The notes beneath the pieces were generated by a model. It was not told the DNA's origin. It worked only from the letters and a program-made list of their open reading frames with translations, and did no database searches. Below are positions 24,495 through 32,166 of a DNA stretch of 64,000 bases, one piece after another. Made by a program: the position numbers and the translations under genes. The stretch covers positions 124,001-188,000 of the forward strand of contig NZ_JAYWXI010000004.1 in the NCBI RefSeq assembly GCF_036016955.1, given 5' to 3'. This DNA is from JAYWXI01 sp036016955. GTDB lineage: Bacteria; Bacteroidota; Bacteroidia; Flavobacteriales; Weeksellaceae. The first letter of the stretch is position 1, and every line of letters begins with the position of its first letter.

Positions 24495-27104
24495 ATGAAT
24501 TACCTTATTCGAATAGGGGTGGTTTTCCTATTAACACTAGTCGCTTTCACTACTATCAAAGCCCAAAACCAAACCATTATCACCGAGACCGCCGAAGTCT
24601 CCGGTAATTGCAGCATGTGCAAAACCACTATAGAAAAAGCTGCCAAATACAAAGACGGAATTTCGGCGACATGGGACCAATCCACTAAAATCCTTACACT
24701 CATCTACCCTTCCGGAACCACTTCAAAGCAAGAAGTCCTACGCCGTATTGCCGAAGCAGGTTACGAAAACGAACTTTTCCACGCCGATCCTTCGGCCTAC
24801 ACCTCTCTCCCTGAATGTTGCAAATACACCCGAACAAAATCGGTCGAAAAATCTTTTTTCGTCAGAGGCAATTGCAACATGTGCAAAGCGAGAATCGAGA
24901 AAGCCGCTACCGCTGCCGGAGCTCAAAATGCCACTTGGAACGCCTCGAACCAAACACTATCGCTAATTTATAACGCCGAAAACACTTCAACCGACGTCAT
25001 TCTGCGAAAAATAGCCGATGCCGGCCACGACAACGAAAGGTTCCGCGCTTCCGATGAGGCCTATCGTTCCTTAGCCGATTGCTGTCTCTATGAAAGGGAC
25101 AAACAAACGCCAACCGCCTCGGATACACACCACCATGACCACGCTTCTCCTCACGATCATAGCATTGAAGAGGTCAAACTAACCAAAGCTCAAGCCGCTA
25201 CCTCCATCGACGGAAAAAGTGCGGGATTGACATTTCAAATCGGACGCAAAGAACTATTAAAAGCCGCTTGCTGCAATCTTTCCGAAAGTTTTGAAACCAA
25301 CGCCACCGTAGACGTTAATTTTAGCAATGCCGTAACCGGAACCAAACAATTAAAAATCTTGGGACTAGACCAAAAATACACCGCTCTAACCAAAGAACTC
25401 CTTCCCGATACGAGAGGCCTAGCCTCGGCTTATGGCCTGGGCTTCATTCCCGGACGATGGATTGGCGGCATCCAGCTAACCAAAGGAGGGAGTAGCGTAA
25501 CCAACGGCTACGAAAGCATTACCGGACAAATCAACACCGAATTTCTGAAATACAAAGACCACCCCGAAACCACCCTCAACCTATTTTTGGACAACAACGC
25601 CCGTACCGAAGCCAACATCACCCACACCTCACAAATTGCAGAACGCTGGACCCAAAGCATTCTCCTTCACGGTAACGCCACCCTCGCCAAAATGGATTAC
25701 AACCACGACGGCTTTTTGGATCAACCCACAGGCACACAAACCAACCTTGCCTATTTGGTAAACTACAACGATTTAGAACATTCGGGGTTAGGATTTCATT
25801 TTGGCATCAATTTTCTCCAAGATCGACGAAATGCCGGCCAAACGGACTTCAACAAACAACTCTCACCCGATCGTCAAAACGCCTACGGCGTAAACATCGA
25901 CATTTCCAGAATTCAAACGTGGACTAAAATAGGTTACATCTTCCCCGACAAACCCTACCAAAGCATCGGATGGATGAATCAATACACCTTCCACCAACAA
26001 GACAGCTTCTTTGGACACCGAACTTATTTCGGTTCACAGAACACCTTTTATTCTAATTTGGTCTTCGAGAGCATCATCGGGAACACCAACCACAAATACA
26101 AAACCGGAACAAGCTTCCTTTTTGACGGATATCGGGAACTCTATCTCGCCTCTCCCTACCATCGAAAAGAATACGTCCCAGGTCTTTTCTTTGAGTACAC
26201 CCTCACCGGTCGGAAGTACACTTTAGTCTCTGGTCTACGGACGGACTTCCACAATCTCGCCGGCACGCAACTTTCACCGAGGGTTAATTTCAAATACGAT
26301 TTCTCCCCTCAAACCATCCTGCGCCTTTCCGCAGGCCGAGGATTCCGAACCGCCAATATTTTTGCCGAAAGTCAAGCTTTCTTCGCTTCTTCCCGTACGC
26401 TAGAATGGCTGGATTCGGGAGGTCGAATCTACGGATTAAAAGCCGAATCTGCCTGGAATTATGGAATTAGCTTACAGAAAGATTTCAAATTTCTTGGTCG
26501 AAAATCTTCTATTGTTACCGATTTTTTCAAAACCGACTTCAAAGACCAAGTGGTCATGGATCTTGATCAATCGTCTCGTAAAATCCTCTTTTACAACTTG
26601 AACGGACGCTCCTTCGCCCATAGTTTTCAAACCCAATGGGACTTTTCGCCCCTGAAAAATTTGGAATTCAGAATGGCTTACAAATACTACGACGTTCAAA
26701 CCGACTATACCGGCGGAAGACGAAACGTTCCTTTCATAGCAAAGCACCGTGGTTTTGTAAATATCGCCTACTCCACGCCTAAAAATGAAAAAGGGGCGCA
26801 CTGGAGCTTTGACACCACCCTGAATCTCGTTGGTTCCCAAAGGCTACCCCTCACAAAAGACAATCCTTCCGAGTTTCAGCTCTCATCCTACTCTAAACCA
26901 TTCAGCACACTCAACGCACAAATTTCCAAACACCTAAACGCAAAAAGCAGACTCTATCTCGGAGGCGAGAACCTGACGTCTTATCGGCAAAATCATCCTA
27001 TTATAGATGCCGCCAACCCCTTCGGTTCTTACTTTGACGGAGGCCTGATCTACGCCCCTATCATGCCTGCCATGATTTACATTGGCGCCGACGTCAACCT
27101 CTAA
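24495..27104 (+). CDS. TonB-dependent receptor with two N-terminal HMA-like domains
   Basis: The 869-residue product has a signal peptide (to about residue 23) and two tandem heavy-metal-associated-like domains. The first has GNCSMCK at about 37-43 with a C-terminal CC at 108-109; the second has GNCNMCK at about 125-131 with CC at 196-197. A His-rich linker (THHHDHASPHDHS, about 211-223) leads into a plug domain carrying another CC (about 259-260) and a barrel. The usual carboxypeptidase-like N-terminal domain is absent. This design suggests a receptor for copper or another soft metal. I place the start at ATG 24495, which begins a proper signal peptide. It follows the Cys/His-rich gene by 96 bases and ends in a terminator. 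Confidence 0.85.
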   Translation: MNYLIRIGVVFLLTLVAFTTIKAQNQTIITETAEVSGNCSMCKTTIEKAAKYKDGISATWDQSTKILTLIYPSGTTSKQEVLRRIAEAGYENELFHADPSAYTSLPECCKYTRTKSVEKSFFVRGNCNMCKARIEKAATAAGAQNATWNASNQTLSLIYNAENTSTDVILRKIADAGHDNERFRASDEAYRSLADCCLYERDKQTPTASDTHHHDHASPHDHSIEEVKLTKAQAATSIDGKSAGLTFQIGRKELLKAACCNLSESFETNATVDVNFSNAVTGTKQLKILGLDQKYTALTKELLPDTRGLASAYGLGFIPGRWIGGIQLTKGGSSVTNGYESITGQINTEFLKYKDHPETTLNLFLDNNARTEANITHTSQIAERWTQSILLHGNATLAKMDYNHDGFLDQPTGTQTNLAYLVNYNDLEHSGLGFHFGINFLQDRRNAGQTDFNKQLSPDRQNAYGVNIDISRIQTWTKIGYIFPDKPYQSIGWMNQYTFHQQDSFFGHRTYFGSQNTFYSNLVFESIIGNTNHKYKTGTSFLFDGYRELYLASPYHRKEYVPGLFFEYTLTGRKYTLVSGLRTDFHNLAGTQLSPRVNFKYDFSPQTILRLSAGRGFRTANIFAESQAFFASSRTLEWLDSGGRIYGLKAESAWNYGISLQKDFKFLGRKSSIVTDFFKTDFKDQVVMDLDQSSRKILFYNLNGRSFAHSFQTQWDFSPLKNLEFRMAYKYYDVQTDYTGGRRNVPFIAKHRGFVNIAYSTPKNEKGAHWSFDTTLNLVGSQRLPLTKDNPSEFQLSSYSKPFSTLNAQISKHLNAKSRLYLGGENLTSYRQNHPIIDAANPFGSYFDGGLIYAPIMPAMIYIGADVNL

Positions 27105-27111
27105 ACAACTG

Positions 27112-27141
27112 AAAAGCCTTGGATAAACCAAGGCTTTTTTT
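27112..27141 (+). terminator. Terminator after the HMA-TonB receptor
   Basis: An 11-bp perfect stem (AAAAGCCTTGG / CCAAGGCTTTT) with a 5-base loop and a T run. Confidence 0.85.
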
Positions 27142-27149
27142 AATTCACT

Positions 27150-27178
27150 AAAAAAGAAAGGTCAGGATAAACCCGACC
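27150..27178 (-). terminator. Terminator after the SGNH hydrolase gene
   Basis: On the minus strand GGTCGGG pairs with CCTGACC (one mismatch) across a short loop, followed by a T-rich run. Confidence 0.6.
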
Positions 27179-27204
27179 AATCCATAATGATTTGATGAAA
27201 AAAT

Positions 27205-28818
27205 TTAAGGAAACTTAACCCCCGAATAAACATTAGGATTTACCTGAGGTAAGCTTGAACCATAAGTCGCATTGATTGCTTTGATAAATTCATTCGCTAT
27301 CACCGCATACCCTCTCCCCGTAAGATGAACACCATCCAAAGAGAAACTTCCTCCCGTTACAAAAGAAGCCGTGTACTTCACCCCATCAAATTGCAACCCG
27401 GAAGAAGAGGCCAACTCCGCCATTTTCGCATTAGCATCCACAAAAGCCAAACCATACGAAGAGGCCAAAGCCTTAATGGAAGCATTATAGGCCGTCGTCG
27501 CCGTTCTGATCGCTGTTATTTCGCTAGGAATCAAAATATGCTGATCCTCCAAAGGAAAGGAAATCCCGTAAGCATTAAGCGGAGCTTGAGCATATGGATA
27601 GACCGACGTACTGGGCGCCGTACCAATCACCGCACGTGTTGACAAAGGAACCAAATCCCCCGCCTTGGTCTGTCTGGCCTGACCAAAAGCTTGTCCTACC
27701 GCATAAGCCGTTTGAGCCCCGACAGCAGGCGTCAACGCCGCCGTAATTTGAGCCGAAAGATCCGTCAAAGTTTCATCCTTAATCAGTAACGGATTCGCTT
27801 CGGTTTTCGACAAAAGATTAATCCGATCGCCTTGCCCCAAAGCCGTTAAAACTTGTTTTACAGGTCCGTACAATCTAGTGTTCAACGCATCAATGGTTGC
27901 CTCGCCCACCGTTTGATTATTTTTCCCTATCGCATAAGCCGACAAAGGCGCATAAGGCACCGTAGTGAAAAAGGGAATATTCTCCACGTTAGGAATATTG
28001 GCAATAACCCCTTTGGTCGCTCCTACCGCCTTCATGCCATCCAGCACTCCCTTAATGGAAGCAGCCAAAACATTAGGATCGGTAATATCGTTCGAACCAT
28101 AAGTCCTCGGATCCAAATTACCCGTTTGATCTTTTCCAACACCGCCGGAAGTGGCATAAGACAGTACGTCATTGTTCCCTATCCACAAAGAAAAGAACGT
28201 AGGCTTCGCCGCCATCGCGTCTTTCAATACACTGGTCGATGCCGAACTCGCGAAACGCACAAAATAAGGATTGGATACCCCTAAAGCAATCCCTTGTTCA
28301 TTACCATAACCCTCGGCCACCAAATGAAAAGACTTCGCCCCAGGAACCCCGAGATTGTTATAACTTCCCGAAACTTTCGTAAAAGCACTAACAGGAGCCG
28401 CATTCAAAGGCGTCATGGTCTTTCCTAAAACCGCCCCCGTATTCCCGTCCAAAACGTCCGTAACCTGAAGGGTTAGTTTCCCCGGAAAAAGATAAGCTCC
28501 CGTTGCCGGATTTTTGAAATTACTAAACCCGCCCACGTTATCCGGCATCAAGGGTTGCAAAAACTCGCCACTGCCCGCCTTTGCCATTTGCGAAGCAATA
28601 ATATTGGGATAAGATTCCACCTGACCGTCCAAATAAAGGGCATTATCCCGATAACCCGACGTCAAAGAATTTCCCAAAGCCACATATTTTGTAAAATCGG
28701 CACTCCCGCTGGTCACTGCAACAGCCTCCACATTCGTATCGAAATCCGTATTACAACTGTAGGTGAAAAATAGTGCAGAGGCCGCAACAGCCGATAAAAT
28801 TATTTTTTTCATAGCCAA
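27205..28818 (-). CDS. SGNH/GDSL hydrolase lipoprotein
   Basis: The 537-residue product is a lipoprotein (lipobox FTYSC, Cys about residue 22) with an SGNH-fold esterase. Catalytic Ser is in VALGNSLTSGY, the Asn of block III in WIGNNDVLSYA, and the Asp/His pair in DGVHLTGRGYA near the C-terminus. It probably cleaves an ester in a lipid or glycan at the cell surface; the substrate is unknown. It begins six bases after the FadL-type porin gene and is co-transcribed with it, a pairing commonly seen in flavobacteria. ATG at 28818 or 28812 are both possible starts. Confidence 0.9.
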   Translation of the reverse strand: MAMKKIILSAVAASALFFTYSCNTDFDTNVEAVAVTSGSADFTKYVALGNSLTSGYRDNALYLDGQVESYPNIIASQMAKAGSGEFLQPLMPDNVGGFSNFKNPATGAYLFPGKLTLQVTDVLDGNTGAVLGKTMTPLNAAPVSAFTKVSGSYNNLGVPGAKSFHLVAEGYGNEQGIALGVSNPYFVRFASSASTSVLKDAMAAKPTFFSLWIGNNDVLSYATSGGVGKDQTGNLDPRTYGSNDITDPNVLAASIKGVLDGMKAVGATKGVIANIPNVENIPFFTTVPYAPLSAYAIGKNNQTVGEATIDALNTRLYGPVKQVLTALGQGDRINLLSKTEANPLLIKDETLTDLSAQITAALTPAVGAQTAYAVGQAFGQARQTKAGDLVPLSTRAVIGTAPSTSVYPYAQAPLNAYGISFPLEDQHILIPSEITAIRTATTAYNASIKALASSYGLAFVDANAKMAELASSSGLQFDGVKYTASFVTGGSFSLDGVHLTGRGYAVIANEFIKAINATYGSSLPQVNPNVYSGVKFP

Positions 28819-28824
28819 AAATGA

Positions 28825-30060
28825 TTATTTAAGATTATAATTAAGCCCTAAACCGAAATAATAAGTTCTAGCCTTAGCCTGCCCCGCAAAATTATAGTAG
28901 GCATTATTAAACGTTCTGTATTTAGGGAACGACATCGCTGCCGCCAAGTCCACCCCAAGTCCGCCGAACTTCAACCCCAAACCGGCCGTAGCCACATGGG
29001 CATTAAACGAAGGCGTCTCCGGAATAAAATGCTCATCGCTGTATGGCGCTTCGTCATAGTACCAACCAGCCCGTCCCGCAACTTTTTCACTGAAGTGGTA
29101 TTCTGTTCCTAAACGGTAAGTTCTCGTACTGTAAAAATTTTTCGGCACTACCGATACCGTCGCATCCGAAGCCTGGTTCCCCACCAAAGCATTCTCGAAG
29201 TCCAAAGTCAGATGGCTATACGCCTGCCATCCCGTATAGTTGAAATCCGCCGCCAACTTCCACTTCGGAGTTACCCAGTAAGACGCGGCAAGAGTATATT
29301 CGTCCACCAAAGGCAGCGTCGCCGTAAAACGATCCTGCCCCTGAGCATTCAGCCCCAAACGATCATAAAGCGCGCTGGAAACATTAAAGGTTGCCAAACC
29401 GTTTTTGGCTTTCATATCCACCGGACCGCGGTAAGCCACACTAACATCCAAACGTTCGTCCGGACGGAAGTAAAAGCCCAAACCGAAACCGTGCCCCACT
29501 GCTTTGCTGTCTTTAATGTTCATGGTTCCGCCCAATTGGGTTACCGCACGATCCCAGTCCACCTCGCCTTTCGCATAGATGTAACTCGCGCCCAACGATA
29601 CCCATGGCGCCAATTTCACGGAAACCATCGGCTGGAAGAAAAAAGAACGCAAAGCCATCTTCTGAACCATCTCTTTTCCGGCCCACTCCTCGCCCCAATT
29701 AATGGTACTACCATAAGGCGTAGTAAAACTAAATCCTACCGAAAGGTCCTCAATCGGTTTATAGGCCACCGCCGCATAAATCGGAGTCCCCAAAGGATTG
29801 TCCGTCTCATAGGATTGCAACGTCGCCGCATTTTGATAAGTCACCGAGGAAAGCGCTCCAAAACCGCCAACCGCTACACTAAGCTTCGAAGGAATAAAAG
29901 AAATCCCTGCAGGGTTAAAAAATGCAACACTAGCATCCTCCGCATGAGCGCTGGTATGCGCCATCGCCAGCTGTCTAACCCCCTGAAGAGAAACCCTGAA
30001 ACCGCCCGCATAAGCCATCATTCCGGCAAGAAGCGATGTGGTAATGATTATTTTTTTCAT
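28825..30060 (-). CDS. OmpP1/FadL/TodX family outer membrane transporter
   Basis: A 411-residue outer-membrane barrel for uptake of long-chain fatty acids or other hydrophobic compounds. The signal peptide is followed by the family start GGFRVSLQGVRQLAMAHTSA and the NPAGISFIPSKLSVA block. The rest alternates beta strands, ending in an aromatic-rich segment (YYFGLGLNYNLK) expected for barrel insertion. It is the first gene of a two-gene operon with the SGNH hydrolase, which could release the fatty acid taken up here; this link is inferred. Confidence 0.92.
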   Translation of the reverse strand: MKKIIITTSLLAGMMAYAGGFRVSLQGVRQLAMAHTSAHAEDASVAFFNPAGISFIPSKLSVAVGGFGALSSVTYQNAATLQSYETDNPLGTPIYAAVAYKPIEDLSVGFSFTTPYGSTINWGEEWAGKEMVQKMALRSFFFQPMVSVKLAPWVSLGASYIYAKGEVDWDRAVTQLGGTMNIKDSKAVGHGFGLGFYFRPDERLDVSVAYRGPVDMKAKNGLATFNVSSALYDRLGLNAQGQDRFTATLPLVDEYTLAASYWVTPKWKLAADFNYTGWQAYSHLTLDFENALVGNQASDATVSVVPKNFYSTRTYRLGTEYHFSEKVAGRAGWYYDEAPYSDEHFIPETPSFNAHVATAGLGLKFGGLGVDLAAAMSFPKYRTFNNAYYNFAGQAKARTYYFGLGLNYNLK

Positions 30061-30083
30061 ACTACAATAATTATTATCGAATC

Positions 30084-30091
30084 CAAATATA
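30084..30091 (-). promoter_or_regulatory. -7 promoter element for the FadL/SGNH operon
   Basis: The minus strand reads TATATTTG, an exact match, 23 bases before the ATG at 30060. Confidence 0.6.
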
Positions 30092-30386
30092 AACTTATTT
30101 TGGGTTTGAGCGTTAATATTTGCTTAATATTTTTAAACATAAACCTTTTGAACCCCCTGTTTTTAACTAAAAAAAGCCTAAAACACAAGCCTCAAATCGC
30201 TATTTTAAAGGGAAATAACCACCCTGAAACAAAAAATAATAAAACAAGTGTTTAACTTTAAACACCTCTCGCCAACGCACCCCCTTTATCTCTCCTTACA
30301 GCCCCAAAACTCCCGCCTTCGTTATTCCCGTAAAAAATTATCTGTCGCAAAAAACAAAGGAAAAACCGCTTTGAAAAAAATTATAC

Positions 30387-30394
30387 TAAATTTG
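30387..30394 (+). promoter_or_regulatory. -7 promoter element for ricT-gldH-pbp1A
   Basis: TAAATTTG is an exact match, 34 bases before the ATG at 30429. The 368-base intergenic space also holds the divergent promoter at 30084-30091; I see no gene between them. Confidence 0.6.
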
Positions 30395-30428
30395 CAGGAA
30401 TTAGAACTAGAATTATAAATAATAGAAT

Positions 30429-31697
30429 ATGAGTTGTGGATGCAAAACATCCGGTGACCACTCCTGCGGAACCAAGTCCTCCACAGGATGCGGGAGCGTG
30501 GATACCTGCGGCAATAGTTATAAACTGAGCGTCTTTGATTGGTTGTCGAACGTCAATACGCCAAACCATAAAACGTCATGTGATTTTGTAGAAGTAAGAT
30601 TCAAAAACGACCGAAAACACTTTTATAGAAACCCTCATCACTTGCCTCTGCATATCGGAAGCATCGTCACGGTGGAATCCAGCCCGGGGCATGACGTGGG
30701 AGTGGTGAGCCTTACGGGAGAGCTCGTCAAGATACAGATGAAGAAGAAAAAAGCCTCCCAAGACCAGGCGTTGAAAATCTACCGCATTGCCAATCAAAAA
30801 GACATTGAGACCTGGCAAGAAGCCCGAAAAAAAGAAGATGCAACCAAGAAAGAGGCTAAAATCATTGCTTCCAGATTGGGATTAGAAATGAAAATTACCG
30901 ACGTGGAATATCAAGGGGACGGCGCCAAAGCCACCTTCTATTATACCGCGGACAGTAGAGTCGATTTCCGACAACTCATCAAGGAATACGCCACGCTTTT
31001 CAAAACCAAAATCGACATGAAGCAGATCGGCTTCCGTCAAGAATCGGCCAAAATCGGCGGAATAGGCTCCTGCGGAAGAGAATTATGCTGCTCTTCATGG
31101 CTTACCGATTTTCGCTCGGTCAATACCAATGCCGCACGCTATCAACAACTTAGCATCAACCCCCAAAAACTGGCGGGGCAATGCGGAAAACTCAAATGCT
31201 GCCTTAACTTCGAACTCGACAGCTACATGGACGCCCTTTCGGACTTTCCGTCCCAAAACACTTCGCTTGACACGGAAAAAGGAAAGGCTTTCTGCATCAA
31301 AATCGACGTTTTCAAAAAGAAAATGTGGTTTGCTTACGCCGAGAACCCCGTGGCCTGGTACGATATAGACACCAAAGAAGTTAAAAAACAAATCGAAAAC
31401 AACAAAAAAGGAATTAAAGCCCCTCTTTTGGAAGAATTGGTCACCCCGAACGAATTCGCCATGAAAACCGTGGATCTCATTCAGGAAAATAGTACGGACC
31501 GGTTCGATAAGAAAAACAAACCGAGAAACCGAAAGTCCAATTCAAAAAATCAAAGAGACCATAAAACGAAAGAACAAAATCAAACAAAAAACCAAACCAA
31601 AGAAAAACCAGCCGAAAAGCGAACAGAAAATACCGCCAAACCCAAACCTCGGAAAAATTTCAAAAAAAAACCGCCCAAAAACAATCCCAATGAATAA
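30429..31697 (+). CDS. ricT: PSP1/RicT family protein
   Basis: The 422-residue protein belongs to the PSP1/RicT (YaaT) family, whose Bacillus member is part of an Fe-S-containing complex that affects RNA processing. The N-terminus is unusually Cys/Gly-rich (MSCGCKTSGDHSCG ... GCGSVDTCG). The PSP1 domain shows GGIGSCGRELCCSSWL and LAGQCGKLKCCLNFE, whose cysteines probably ligate clusters. The last 60 residues are very Lys/Asn/Pro-rich and likely disordered. Its stop overlaps the gldH start by eight bases. Confidence 0.88.
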   Translation: MSCGCKTSGDHSCGTKSSTGCGSVDTCGNSYKLSVFDWLSNVNTPNHKTSCDFVEVRFKNDRKHFYRNPHHLPLHIGSIVTVESSPGHDVGVVSLTGELVKIQMKKKKASQDQALKIYRIANQKDIETWQEARKKEDATKKEAKIIASRLGLEMKITDVEYQGDGAKATFYYTADSRVDFRQLIKEYATLFKTKIDMKQIGFRQESAKIGGIGSCGRELCCSSWLTDFRSVNTNAARYQQLSINPQKLAGQCGKLKCCLNFELDSYMDALSDFPSQNTSLDTEKGKAFCIKIDVFKKKMWFAYAENPVAWYDIDTKEVKKQIENNKKGIKAPLLEELVTPNEFAMKTVDLIQENSTDRFDKKNKPRNRKSNSKNQRDHKTKEQNQTKNQTKEKPAEKRTENTAKPKPRKNFKKKPPKNNPNE

Positions 31698-32166
31698 GAT
31701 TTTGGTTTTTTTTTCGTTGATGCTCTTAGCCTCTTCCTGCACACCGGGTTCCGAGGAGGTTTACATGCATTCTTTAAATGGCCTTTGGCCCCAAAAAGCC
31801 ACCCAAAAGTTTGAATTTGAAATAAAAGAAAACCAAACCCCGAAAAACATTATATTTGTCGTAAGAAACAATAACGATTATCCTTACAGCAACCTTCGGG
31901 TTTTCAGCAAAATATACCCCGAGGGACAGCCTCAAGCCAAAACCGATACCCTGAACTACCTTTTGGCTCGCCCCAATGGCGAATGGATCGGAAAAGGCTT
32001 TGGAGACACCAAAGAAATACGCTTTCAATACAAAATACAACATCGGTTTCCGAAAAACGGTCGCTACGTCATCGAAGTACAACACGCCATGCGGCGCGAC
32101 ACCCTTAGAGGCATCGAAGATTTCGGAATAAAAATAGAATCAGCTAAATCGCAAAATGGAGAATAA
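31690..32166 (+). CDS. gldH: Gliding motility lipoprotein GldH
   Basis: GldH is a lipoprotein of the flavobacterial gliding and type IX secretion machinery. The 158-residue product has a lipobox (LLASSC, Cys about residue 17), the conserved VRNNNDYPYSNL segment, and the DTLNYLLARPNGEWIGKGFG block, with the length usual for GldH. Gene order ricT-gldH-pbp1A is the flavobacterial arrangement. It overlaps both neighbours by 8 and 11 bases, so the three are translated together. T9SS activity would fit the sorting-domain remnant at 22149-22904. Confidence 0.88.
   Translation: MNKILVFFSLMLLASSCTPGSEEVYMHSLNGLWPQKATQKFEFEIKENQTPKNIIFVVRNNNDYPYSNLRVFSKIYPEGQPQAKTDTLNYLLARPNGEWIGKGFGDTKEIRFQYKIQHRFPKNGRYVIEVQHAMRRDTLRGIEDFGIKIESAKSQNGE

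Noticed and set aside
29212..30255. A long plus-strand open frame (347 codons) opposite the FadL-type gene
   Set aside because: It is antisense to a clear outer-membrane protein gene, has a basic, low-complexity composition and no recognisable motif, so it is a shadow frame.
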